From Artemia franciscana (Eukaryota; Arthropoda; Branchiopoda; Anostraca; Artemiidae), in contig NC_088865.1 in NCBI RefSeq assembly GCF_032884065.1, positions 48,830,868 through 48,894,867 on the forward strand: a DNA stretch of 64,000 bases, given 5' to 3'. Positions 42,753-54,382 of this stretch are shown here, one piece after another. The notes below the pieces were generated by a model. That model was not told the DNA's origin. It searched no databases and saw nothing but the letters and a program-made list of their open reading frames with translations. The translations under genes and the position numbers were made by a program. The stretch's first letter is position 1. Every line of letters begins with the position of its first letter.

Positions 42753-45604
42753 CGGTGCAGTATGAAAATGAAACATCAATTACGATTCTATAGCAAAATT
42801 ATATATTCAAAAAAGAAAGAGATCGGTTTTGTTTCGTTTTCTAAATATATTTCATTAATTTTTGAAAGTAATTGCGGGTCATTGGTTGTCTTCATTGTAA
42901 ATCAAAAGTTTGAGTATGATTTCTTAATCGGGTTTGCTATTAGTTTAGAGCACGTCCAAGCCAATTGATCGACTCGATCTACGCTCTGGGTTGTTATCCT
43001 TTCCAAAAATTATTATAAATAATAACTTGTCAACTTGGTCTTTGCTAATTAAATGATTTTCATGCACATTTTTTTGCAGTTTTTGCAAAAACATTTCAAT
43101 TCTCCAAATGTATTTTGCTTGAACATACATATTGACGCATTATGTCAAATGTATGGGTTTATATTTAACTAACATTTTATCAATAACTTAAAGCCAGAGC
43201 CCCAGCAGAGGTTGGGGATGGGGAAGGACGTAAAGTTACTTTTTAGAGCCGTTTATGGCAATGAACGGTAAGTAGAGAATGACCGATTTCAACCTTAACA
43301 AAAAATAAATAAAAAATGATGGGAGTACAGAAACAACATAAATTGAACATCCTCTAAATTAAATAAGTTGAAAAAGCTTTTGGAATAAAAATAAAGAGTA
43401 ACACTGAAATATGAAATGAAAAAAAGAATCATGTGTATAAATGAGGAGGGCTATCGCCCCCTTTAGCTCTTCCCACCAGTATTTAGAATTTTTTCAGTTC
43501 TTCAACATTGAATTATTTTAACGTAATACTAATGCAGGTAGGGTTTCCTACAGGTAGGGTAGGGGTTAATCCAGGGGGTTTGGGCTTTTGAACCCTCCCC
43601 CTCCCGACATGTTTGTCTGATTCGTAAAAACGTAAAAAAATGAATATAAATAACCTTTTGATGGGTTAAAAAAAAAATTTGTAATCCCCCCTAAAAAAAA
43701 TCCTAGGATTAACCCCCCGAAAATAAATCCTGGATACGGCCCTGCTATTGTAAAAATCACAAAGTTTCCAGGATGAAAATATAGCATAGATAGAATTCTT
43801 CGGAGAGAATATTGCTTAACAAGATAATGAATAAACAATATTCTAACTCGCGTACTCGGCAAGCTTCTGAAGCCTTACAGCAGCCTTTATGTCCAAGCTC
43901 TAACTACACTGTAGTTACTAAATCTCACATTATCTAGATCTCAGATATTATAAAAATTACACAAAGCCAGAGCAATTAAACTTCTTATGGATGCCTCTTA
44001 TGGCGGCCTGCTTTCCACAGTTTTCCTTTGTAGTACCCATAGTTTTTTCAATAAAATGTATATTTTCATCATATGTTGGTATATTTCATTAGAATTAAAC
44101 TAATTTTACTTTTCGAGTGTGTTCTGTATAACCTATAAGTACCGAAAATAGTGTCACTTGGTCTCTACATAAAGACTTTGGGGTCTTAACCTAGCCAGGG
44201 TCAGTCACTGTAATACTTCGCTGGGGCCTAATGAAAATTGAGAATTGAATTTTCCAATTTTTGCCTAAAGCTTCTGAAATTGCAATGCACCCGCTTACCT
44301 TAGAGCAGGTTTGCCACTCGTTGAAAAAAAAAATCACTATATTTCAGTGATTTCTTGGTTGATTTAGCAATTGTCTTCAATAATCTAGTGAATTGTGTGC
44401 GGATTTAGTGATTTTTTGCTTAGGCAATAAAAAAATCACTAGGAATAGTTACAAATCACTAGGGGTGGCAACTTTGCCTCACAGACATTTAAGTGATAGA
44501 ACAGCAAACAAAACTTTGTTTGTTTGAACATAAATTAGATCCAATCAGGTAATGCAGCTAGCTAAAAGATCTGGATAAGGCATCCCCCTCCCTTTCTCTG
44601 TCTTGGAAAGAATAAACTTGTGTTACTGTACGTGTATCTTACGAGTGTGCACATCACTTAATTCTTTAAAATCAAAATTAATCTGTGCCAACCCCTTACT
44701 ATTCAGTTATAATTTTGCTAATGACACCCCCTATAGATCAACCCTGTCTAGGAAAGTATCCCTAAATATAAGCAGTCATTCAACGAGGTCAGAGAGAGGG
44801 CTGAGGAGAAAACTAAGTTGAGAAACAAAAGGGATAGCAAATGTCTCCTAAATTAAGAAAATGTATTTTTTTGTTACTTTCGTTTAAAAATTTAAAAATA
44901 CAACATCAGCCTCCCCCCAAATCAGCCTCAACATATTTTCGCCCGGCTCCACATTAATCGTGAATTCGCAACCCTAGGAGGAGGGTTCGAACCCTTATCT
45001 TGATGCATGAGTGATATTATTAATACAAATATTCTATTGCATAATATAATAGAAATTTATCACAGTTTTAACATTTTAGCTTTCTCCTCTCCCTGTCCCA
45101 GAAACAAAATCCTTGCTATGGCCGTAACTAAAAATCTTAATTAAAAAGGTTCATACCATGCACTTCATCTTTGCTAGACTAAAGTTGAGCTTGGAAATCA
45201 CAGAAGAGCTAGAAAACGAATGATGTTTGAGTGAATAATTCCCATCTGTTATATACTAGAATCTAATCAAACAAGTAACCACACCCAAAGTCTTAATGTT
45301 AAGAACCCATCAAGAAAGCGGAACTATAGCAAAGGCAAGGACCTCTGAAACTGTTAATAGTCCGTTATTGATGACGTTATTTTTTTATAAAGAAGAATAT
45401 TGCATAAAATTCTTGGGGCTCTATGATGCACTTGGGGGAAAATAAACTAAACCAATAGTATAGAAAATATACAAAGAAAATTTTTGTCTTCAAACGAAAC
45501 TAAAAAACGACATAATACTTAGAAAGAACTGACATGAAGGGAGCTGACACCCCTAACTTTACCCTCTTCATTCCAAATTTTGACTAATGCTATTCTGAAA
45601 GCAT
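42753..45604. other. Mostly unassigned region with a MITE-like end
   Basis: A TGGATACGGCCCTGC end at 43731-43745, with a pyrimidine-rich inner part and a possible partner near 43540, resembles the TIR element at 3058-3249. ATCACTA words recur at 44330-44465. No coding gene, tRNA or rRNA is supported. Confidence 0.4.
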
Positions 45605-47290
45605 CAAACAGTTCGTGATAACGGACTGTAGTAAGGAGCGACCCGGCTCAATAGTAACCGAAACTTTTAAAAATGGAATTTTAATATCAATAGTTACATC
45701 AAAAGGATTGTATTTTAATGCTGATTTTAAATATATAAGTTTCATCAAGTTAAGCTTTACCCATCAAAAAATACGAGTCTGAGAAAATTTGCCTTACTTT
45801 AGAAAACAAGAAGAAACACCCCTTAAAAGTGCTAAAAATCTTAGCGGAAATCACACCATCAGATTCAGCATATCAGAGAACCCTACAGTAGAAGTTTCAA
45901 GCTCTTATCCAAAAATATGGAATTTTGCATTTTTTGCCACAAGACAGATCATGGATGCGTGTTTATTTGTTTGTTTGTTTTTTCCCAGGGGTTATCATAT
46001 CAACCCAGTGGTCCTAGAGTGTCACGAAAGGGCTCATTCTGACGGAAATTAAAAGTTCTAGTGCCCTTTTTAAATTACCGAAAAATTGAAAGGCACCTAG
46101 GCCCCCTCCCACGCTCATTTTTCCCAAAGTCACTGGATCAAAATTTTGAGATAGCCATTTTATTCAGCATATTCAAAAACCAAATAACTATGTATTTGGG
46201 GACGACTTACTCCCCCACAGTTCCCGTGGGAGGCGCTGCAAGTTACAAACTTTGACCAGTGTTTACATATGGTAATGGTTATTGGGAAGTGTACAGACGT
46301 TTTCAGGGGGATTTTTTTGGTTGGGGGGAGGGGTTGAGGGGAGGGGGTTTAGTGGGGGAAATTTCCATGGAAGAATCTGTCATAGGGGAAGAGAATTTCC
46401 ATGAAAGGAGCGCAAGATTTTCTAGCATTAAAAAAAATGAAAAATAAATATGAAAAAGTTTTTTCAACTAAAAGTAAGGAGCAGCATTAATACTTAAAAC
46501 GAACCAATATTATTACGCATATGAGGGGCTCATCTCCTCCTAATACCTTGATCTTTACGCTAATGTATTTTTAGTAATTTCAACTATTTATTCTACGGAC
46601 TTTGTGATTCGGGGGTCATTCTTAAGGAATTGGGACAAAATTTAAGCTTTAGTGTAAAAAGCGAGGTATTGAAGAGGGGGTGAACCCCCCCCCCATATAC
46701 GTAGTAAAAACATACGCATATAGAATGTCGTTACGCGAGTTAATTCGTAAGTTAAGTATATTTTTACTAATAAAAACGTTCGTAAAAAATCAAAGTTCTG
46801 GTTGCCTTTTTAAATAACCAAGAAATTGGAGGGTAACTAGGCCTATTCTCGCTCTTTTTTCTCAAAATCGTCCGATCAAAACCATTTAGCCATTTAGCCA
46901 AAAAAAAAAAAAATCATATGCAAATTTCGTTTTAATTATTCATGTGAGGAGAGCCAAAATCAAAACATGGATTAATTTAAAAACGTTCAGAAAATAATAA
47001 AATAACAAGTTTTTTAAACTGAAAGTAAGGAGCGATATTAAAACTTAAAAACGAACAGAAATCACTCCGTTTATGAAAGTTGCTGTTCCCTCCTCAACGC
47101 CCCCTCTTTGCGCTAAAGTTTTTAATGTTTTAAAAAGTAGAGTTGAGAGAAAGAGTCAAACTTTAGCGTAAAGAGCGAGGCGTTGAAGAGGGAACAGTCC
47201 CTTTCATAAACGTTGTAATTTCTGTTCGTTTTTAAGTTTTAATATCGCTCCTTACTTTCAGTTTAAAAAACTTGTTTTTTTATTTTATTT
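45605..47290 (+). repeat. Hairpin/foldback composite repeat, copy F (full length)
   Basis: Begins TCAAACAG with the hairpin at 45609-45628 (one mismatch, GTGATAACGGACTG). The hairpin module, middle foldback (about 46500-46705) and terminal palindrome (about 46995-47290) are all present in order. It is the clearest complete + strand unit. Confidence 0.9.
46995..47290. repeat. Long palindrome, copy P2
   Basis: Terminal palindrome of copy F. Both arms carry the same changes not seen in other copies: GCGATATT instead of GCGACATT, one extra A in CTTAAAAACGAAC, and GTTTATGAAA instead of GTATATGAAA. Arms differ at several other positions. Confidence 0.88.
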
Positions 47291-47841
<551 letters not shown>

Positions 47842-47971
47842 TTCTCTTTGAGTGTTTTTTTTTAGTTTTTTTTTAGTTTTTTACCTTTTTTCTTTTTTCA
47901 GTTTTCTTTTTCTTCTTTATTTTTCAGCGTCACTATGAAGTACATATCGACGAACCTTTGTTTTTTTTAAC

Positions 47972-48427
47972 TTAAATCTGGTAGGCATTAATGACCTTAT
48001 CCAAGTCAAAATCCCAAACCCAATCATCATCGCTATCATTTTCAGTTTTGATATGTTTTGACTCTCGCTGTCCAGGTGGATTTTCATCTAACTGCGCGGT
48101 TTTGCGTTCTTTAGCCGCAAGCCTGTTTTCTTGCTGTTCTTGTGATTCCCCGGCACGCTTTCTTTTCTTACTTTCTCTATCAGCTGCAAGCCTGTTTTCT
48201 TGCTGTTCTTGTGATTCCTCGGAACGCTTTCTTTTCTTACTTTCTCTATCAGCAGCAAGTTTTTTGGCATAAACTCTTTGAGCAGCTTCCTCGGCTGTTG
48301 CCATTGTAGGTTCTTCAGTCATTTTACAATTAAACATTTTTCCGTGAACAAATGTCTTAAATACCGTTAATGACGTCACCGTCATAGCAAAAATGACGAC
48401 AACTAACTTCATGACGTCAGTCGACAC
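47972..48427 (-). CDS. Basic repeat protein, possibly the N-terminal part of a Helitron protein
   Basis: An intact 151-codon frame. Residues 6-23 are hydrophobic. Residues 57-79 and 80-102 are a tandem pair of a 23-residue unit (LAADRESKKRKRSEESQEQQ), very basic, and a third partial copy starts at 103. The tail is acidic (NDSDDDWVWDFDLDKV). Runs of such RLAxxRExxxxxRxxExxEQxxxR units are known at the N-terminus of arthropod Helitron Rep-helicase proteins, but no Rep or helicase motif is present here, so this would be a deletion derivative. Translation could instead start at Met36 (MTEEPTMATA). Before the ORF, the - strand reads TCTATATATATAAAAATAAG then TTGTCTGTCTGTGTGTCTGT, compatible with a Helitron 5' TC end. 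A host gene is less likely but not excluded. Confidence 0.5.
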   Translation of the reverse strand: MSTDVMKLVVVIFAMTVTSLTVFKTFVHGKMFNCKMTEEPTMATAEEAAQRVYAKKLAADRESKKRKRSEESQEQQENRLAADRESKKRKRAGESQEQQENRLAAKERKTAQLDENPPGQRESKHIKTENDSDDDWVWDFDLDKVINAYQI

Positions 48428-48477
48428 AGAAACATGACGTCACCTGACAGACAGACACACAGACAGACAACTTATTT

Positions 48478-48487
48478 TTATATATAT

Positions 48488-48533
<46 letters not shown>
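48478..48533. repeat. (TA)n microsatellite
   Basis: A TA tract broken by TAGATA near its start. It abuts the CAGACAGACAACTTATTTTT stretch that may mark the end of a Helitron-like element. Confidence 0.95.
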
Positions 48534-48537
<4 letters not shown>

Positions 48538-49245
48538 TGATGTCAATGACGCTTTATGTCATTGATGAATCAAATGATGTTGGGGGGAGAAGTAGCACTT
48601 AGCATGACGTAGAATACAAATTATGAGAAAAATAGTACCGGATAATTAAAATATCAAGACTGAATGTCTTACCTGTAAGGCCAAAATTTTCAAATAATCT
48701 AGCGTTTTTTTAGTAAATTTTTGCTCTTAGGCAATGTCCCCACCTCATTCCAGGTAAATAGTGAAAATTGACTTTTATTCTAACTCCTTGTATAACATTT
48801 GCATGATAAAATGGGACATATCACCTCCCCAATACTCATATTGCTAAAATTGTCCAAATATACTTCTCAAAAGGAACAAAGGTTAGGCGGTCACTTCTCC
48901 CTTTCTCTATTGAGCTGAAGTATATTCCAGTTGTCAATGGAGGCTGGATGGGAAGGGGCAGCTCCATTGTAATTTGAAAGTTAACAATTGAAAACAACTG
49001 AAAAAAACACAGGTATATCCCCTCCTGTAGATTTTGAAACGTTCCTCTTTTGGCAGCTCCATTACAAAAAAAAAACGAAAAAATTTCCTTACTCTCCTCC
49101 AACAAGCACACACATTTTCATGAATTGACACCACGGAAGAATAGCTGGCACATAGCCATACAGCCGCTATGTAGCTGGTACACAGATTTAACAAAAACTC
49201 TAAAAAAAATAGCTATCAATTAACATTTCAAAAGAATTGCTCTTT
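48534..49245. other. Unassigned sequence
   Basis: Small ORFs only, on the - strand, with no recognisable domain and no conserved start. Confidence 0.45.
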
Positions 49246-49990
49246 ACGTTGATTCTAAATAGTTATTTTTTCCATGTTTTTCTCAGGGGTGATCGTGTCA
49301 AACCAACGGTCCTAGATGACCAGGAGTGGCTAGTTCGAACGGAAATAAAAATTTCTAGTACTCTTTTTAAGGAATCACTAGCCCCTCGCACGCCCTTTTT
49401 TATCAAAATATATCTCATCGAAATTTGAGACAGAAATTTGGTCCACCTTAGTTGAAAGGTCAATAACTATGCCTCTGGGAATAGCATGGCCCCCAAAGCC
49501 CTTAGAGAAAGGGCTTAAATTGGTGTAATTTGCCCGTTTTTACATATAGTACTTGTTATTGGGAAATATGTGTGTTTTTTTTGGGGGGGGGAGAGAATTT
49601 CCTACATGAAGAAACTTTTCAAGGATAATTTTCCATGGAGGGAGGAGGGGATTTTCCAATCTTATTTGAAAAGCGATCAGAAATTAAACGTAAAAAACAA
49701 TTTTTTTCAACTTAGAGTAAGGAACGACATTAAAACTTAAAACAAGCGGAAATTATTCAATGTATGAGGGGGATGCCCCCCTCAATACCTCACTCTTTAT
49801 ACGAAAGTTTGGATTTTTATCATATTTTTTAAGCGACAAGGGTTGTTGAATTTGAAATAGAAATATTTTTAGAAAACTTTAGCGTAAGAATCAAGGGATT
49901 GACGATGGGGCAGCCCCCCCCCCCCCCATATTTGGAATCATTTTGTTCGTTTTCAGTTTTAGTGTTGCTATTTACTTTCATTTGAAAACA
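49246..49990 (+). repeat. Diverged composite repeat
   Basis: Landmarks of the hairpin module in + order (TCAGGGGTGATCGTGTCAAA, CGAACGGAAATAAAAATTTC, CATATAGTACTTGTTATTGG), then CAACTTAGAGTAAGGAACGA, and CCTCACTCTTTATACGAAAG against CTTTAGCGTAAGAATCAAGG as a weak foldback. An old copy without the terminal hairpin. Confidence 0.7.
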
Positions 49991-50503
49991 CTTGCTATTT
50001 ACCACTTAGTGCATAAGGGAATAAAGTCTCAGACAGATAAACTCATGAGAATGAAGCTTGCAAATAATCGTCTATAACAAACATTCATTTTGTATTGCTG
50101 CATATAATTAGAGAAAAAATATTATATATAATCGTATTAAAAAAAAAAAACTGCGCCATAAAACAAGCATAGGGCTCTGAAACTTGAAGGTTATCGACAT
50201 AGCTATTTGATTAATATCAATTGTTTTTCTACAAAATAATTGTTGTTTGAAACTCAAAGGAAGAATTGGCACTTTTTTAGGGTTCACAAAAATGTAGGGA
50301 GACAAGGATTTTTTTTCTATTTTTAAAGTTGAAAATACAAAAAGAAAAATATTTAGCAAATTTACCTAAAATAAGACGTAGTGGCGACTTCATTGCTAGG
50401 AAAAATTCTCAGCGAAACTATCCAAGTAATGGGGGAAGAGTTAATGATGGAAATACCTACCCTTCCCCCAAAAAAATTGGTGGCATTGGCTCAGTTTTTC
50501 AAA
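49991..50503. other. Unassigned sequence
   Basis: No feature recognised. Confidence 0.45.
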
Positions 50504-51041
50504 CAGTTCGTGGTAACAGAACAAAGACACAGTTATTAGGTTTTTCGACTATGGTGAATAAAATGGCTATATCAAAATTTTGATTTGGTGACTTTTGGGG
50601 AAAAATGAGCGTGGGAGGGGGTCTAGGTGCCCTCCAATTTTGTTGTTCACTTTAAAAGGGCACTAGAACTTTTAATTTCCGTTAGAATGAGCCCTTTCGC
50701 AAGATTCTAGGACCACTGAGTCGATACGGTCACCCCTGGGAAAAAAAAACAAAAAAAAAAAAAATAAATAAACACGCATCCGTGATCTGTCTTCTGGCAA
50801 AAAAACGCGAAATTCCACATTTTTGTAGATAGGAGCCTGAAACTTCTACAATAAAGTTCTCTGATACGTTGAATCTGATGGTGTGATTTTCGTTAAGACT
50901 GTATGACTTTTAGGGGGTGTTTCCTCCTATTTTCTAAAACGAGGCAAATTTTCTCAGGCTCGTAGCTTTTGATGGGTATAACTGATCTTGATGAAACTTG
51001 TATATTTAAAATCAGCATTAAAATGTGATTCTTTTGATGTA
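50504..51041 (-). repeat. Composite repeat, copy G, rearranged
   Basis: Fourteen bases of a + strand hairpin end (CAGTTCGTGGTAAC at 50504-50517) join directly to reverse-orientation hairpin-module sequence. That sequence runs to TTCTTTTGATGTAA, where the next unit's palindrome begins. The reverse copy lacks its own hairpin. The join implies an inversion or a template switch between copies. Confidence 0.8.
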
Positions 51042-51340
51042 ATTACATAAAAAAAACTAGTTTTTCTAACTGAAAGTAAGGAGCGACATTAAAACTTAAA
51101 ACGAACAAAAATTACTCCGTATATGAAATGGGCTGTCCCCTCCGCAATCCCTCGCTCTTTACGATAAAGTTGGACTTTTTGCCACAATTCTACTTTTTAA
51201 AACAATTAAAAGCTTTAGCGTAAAGAGCGAGGAATTGCGGAGGGGACAACCCATTTCATATACGGAGTAATTTCTGCTCGTTTTAAGTTTTAATGTCGCT
51301 CCTTACTTTCAGTTAGAAAAACTAGTTTTTTTTATGTAAT
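51042..51340. repeat. Long palindrome, copy P3
   Basis: Both arms share two private features: the outermost bases are ATTACATAAA/TTTATGTAAT where other copies have TTAAATAAA, and TTCTAACTG/CAGTTAGAA where others have TTTAACTG. Arms are otherwise near-identical, with a few differences such as GGGCTGTC against GACAACCC. Confidence 0.9.
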
Positions 51341-52720
51341 TTCTGAAAGTTTTTGAATTAATGCATGTTTGATTTTGGCTCTCCACACATAAATTATGTG
51401 TACATTTTAATTCCTTTTTTGGCTAAATGGCTTTCTCTTAGTTCTGATCAGACGATTTTGAGAAATAAGGTATGGGGAAGGAGGCCTAGTTGCCATGCAA
51501 TTTTTCGGTTACTCAAAAAGGCAACTATAATTCTTTTATTAGTAAAAAATATACGTAACTTAAGAATTAACTTACGTAACAAACTTTTATATTCTTAAAT
51601 TTTTATTATGTATATGAGGGGGTTTGTACCCTCGTTAATACCTCGCTCTTTACACTAAATCGTAAGTTTTGTGCCGATTCTTTAAGAATGACCCCTGAAT
51701 CAGAAAGGCCGTAGAATAAATAGTTGAAATTACTAAAAATACTATAGCATAAAGCGCGAGGTATTTATCTCCTCCTGAATACCTCGCTCTTTATGCTAAA
51801 GTATTTTTAGAACCCCTCATATGCGTAATAATCTCTGTTAAGTTTCAATGCTACTCCTTGCTTTCAATGGAAAAAACTTTTCCATGTTTATTTTTTCATT
51901 GTTTTTTTTTATAGTAATTTTAGAAAATCCTGCGCCCTTTTCATTGAATTTCTGTTCCCCCATGACATATTTCTCCAGGGAAAGATCCTCCCACATAGCC
52001 CCCTCTCCTCAACCCCACCCCCAAAACAAAAAAAAATCCCCTGAAAACGACTGTACACTTCCCAATAACCATTATTATATTTAAACACTGGTCGAAGTTT
52101 GTAACTTGCAGCCCCTCCCTCAGGGACTGTGGGGGAGTAAGTCATTCCCAAAGACATAGTTATTATGGTTTTTGACTATGCGGAACAAAATGGCTATCTC
52201 AAAATTTTGATCTGTTGACTTTGGAGAAAAATGAGCGTGGGAGGGGGCCTAGGTGCCCTCCAATTTTTTTGGTCACTTAAAAAGGGCACTAGAACTTTTT
52301 ATTTCCGTTAGAATGAGCCCTCTTGCAACATTCTAGGATCACTTGGTCGACACGATGACCCCTGGGGAAAAGAAAAAAAACAAAACAAATAAACACGCAG
52401 CCGTGATTTGTCTTCTGGCAAAAAATACGAAATTCCATATTTTTATAGATAGGAGTTTGAAAATTTTGCTATAGGGTTCTCTGATACGCCGAATGTGATG
52501 GTGTGACTTTCGTTAAGCTTGTAAGACTCTTAGGGGGTGTTTTCCCCTATTTTCTAAAATAAGACAAATTTTCTCAGGCTCGTAACTTTTGATGACAAAG
52601 ACCAATTTTGATGAAACTTATATATTTTGATGTATATTTTAGCATCAAAATTCTATTATTTAGAGTTTCGTTTACTATTGAGCCGGGTCGCTCCTTACGA
52701 CAGTTCGTTACCACGAACTG
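51042..52720 (-). repeat. Hairpin/foldback composite repeat, copy H (full length)
   Basis: Palindrome at 51042-51340, middle module with its foldback (about 51610-51840), and hairpin module ending with the perfect hairpin at 52701-52720. It is the counterpart of copy B in a larger duplicated block. About 55 bp of the hairpin module near 52628 are missing relative to copy B. Confidence 0.9.
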
Positions 52721-53065
52721 TTTTAAAGAAAATAATTCGGTATTTCGGGGCTTCTGACATTATTACTCCTTTGCGGAAGTTAGGCTCAAAATTCGAAAAG
52801 GATTATATTTTTTCTCTGGGTCCCTTCCACCTCTTAGTTCGTTTATTTTCCCGTTAGTTTTCACCTGTTTTCGCTTTATAGTTGTGTTATCTCTTAGCAG
52901 TTCTTTCGTTAGTTGAGTTATGGTTGTGGTATATATGTTTTATCGCTCGTATAGTTGTGTTATTTTCAAATTATACTCCATAATAGAGAGGCTCCGAACA
53001 CCCAGCATTGTATATTAAGCTCTGAATTTGACGTTTTTTCTAACGTGACCAGATTTGTTCTGCGC
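52721..53065. repeat. Linker segment duplicated at 6524-6857
   Basis: Near-identical to the linker between copies B and C, including TTAGTTCGTTTATTTTCCCG and GAGAGGCTCCGAACACCCAG. It follows the hairpin of a full unit in both places. Confidence 0.9.
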
Positions 53066-53525
53066 CTTGCGCCCTTTTCATTGAATTTTTCTTCCCCCAT
53101 GACATATTTCTCCAAGGAAAGATCCTCCCACATAGCCCCCTCCCCTCAACCCTACCCCCAAAACCAAAAAAAAATCCCCCTGAAAACGTCTGTACACTTC
53201 CCAATAACCATTATTATATGTAAACACTGGTCGAAGTTTGTAACTTGCAGCCCCTCCCCCAGGGACTGTGGGGGAGTAAGTCATCCCCAAAGACATAGTT
53301 ATCATGATTTTCAACTATGCTGAATAAAATGGCTATCTCAAAATTTTGATCCGTTGACTTTGGGAAAAAAATGAGTGTGGGAGGGGGCCTAGATGCCCTC
53401 TAATTTTTTTGGTCACTTAAAAAGGGCACTAGAACTTTTCATTTCCATTAGAATGAGCCCTCTTGCGACATTCTAGGACCACTCGGTCAATACGATGACC
53501 CCTGGGGAAAAGAAAAAAAATAAAA
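53066..53525 (-). repeat. Composite repeat, copy I (truncated hairpin module)
   Basis: Reverse hairpin module, corresponding to the first part of copy C. It is cut at the A-rich tract (GGGGAAAAGAAAAAAAATAA), where a forward copy starts. Confidence 0.85.
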
Positions 53526-53530
53526 ATAAT

Positions 53531-53899
53531 CAAACAGTTCGTGGTAACGAACTGTAGTAAGGAGCGACCCGGCTCAATAGTAACCAAAACTCTAAAAAAT
53601 TGAATTTTGATATCAATAGCTACATCAAAAGAATCGCATTTTAATGCTGATTTTAAATATATAAGTTTTAACAAGTTTAGTGTTACCCATCAAAAGTTAC
53701 GAGCCTGAGAAAATTTGCCTTATTTAGGAAAATAGGGGGAAACACCCCCTAAAAGTCGTAGGATCTTAACGAAAATGACACCATCAGATTCAGCGTATCA
53801 GAGAACCCTACTGTAGAAGTTTCAAGCTCTTATCTACAAAAATGTGGAATTTTCTATTTTTTGCCAAAAGAAAAATCACGGGTGCGTATTTATTTGTTT

Positions 53900-53931
<32 letters not shown>

Positions 53932-54380
53932 CCCCAGGGGTCATCGTATCGACCAAGTGGTCCTAGAATGTTGCAAGAGGGCTCACTCTAACGGAAATGA
54001 AAAGTTCTAGTGCCCTTTTTAAGTGACCAAAAAAATTGGAGGGCATCTAGGCCCCCTCCCACGCTCATTTTTTCCCAAAGTCAACGGATCAAAATTTTGA
54101 GATAGCCATTTTGTTCAACATAGTCGAAAACCATAAAAACTATGTCTTTGGGGATGACTTACTCCCCCACAATCCCTGGGGGAGGGGCTGCAAGTTACAA
54201 ACTTTGACCAGTGTTTACATATAGTAATGGTTATTGGGAAGTGTACAGACGTTTTCAGGGGGATTTTATTTTGCTTGGGGGTGGTGCTGAGGAGAGGGGG
54301 CTATGTTGGAGGATCTTTCCTTGGAGGAATCTGTCATGGGGAAAGAAAAATTCAATGAAAAGGGCGCAGGATTCTCAAGC
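53531..54380 (+). repeat. Composite repeat, copy J (hairpin module)
   Basis: Starts TCAAACAG with a perfect hairpin at 53535-53554 and includes a T run of about 29 at 53902-53930. It ends abruptly at the next unit's TCAAACAG, so hairpin-ended units are placed head to tail here. Confidence 0.88.
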
Positions 54381-54382
54381 AT

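Noticed and set aside
44968-45000. GGGTTCGAACCC, like the T-arm of a tRNA.
   Set aside because: No acceptor stem, D-arm or anticodon arm can be placed at the proper spacing upstream, so there is no tRNA.
52955-53323. A 122-codon + strand ORF in the composite repeat.
   Set aside because: Equivalent frames in copies A, B, C and H are broken at different places and the reading is not conserved as protein; it is a chance frame in a repeat.
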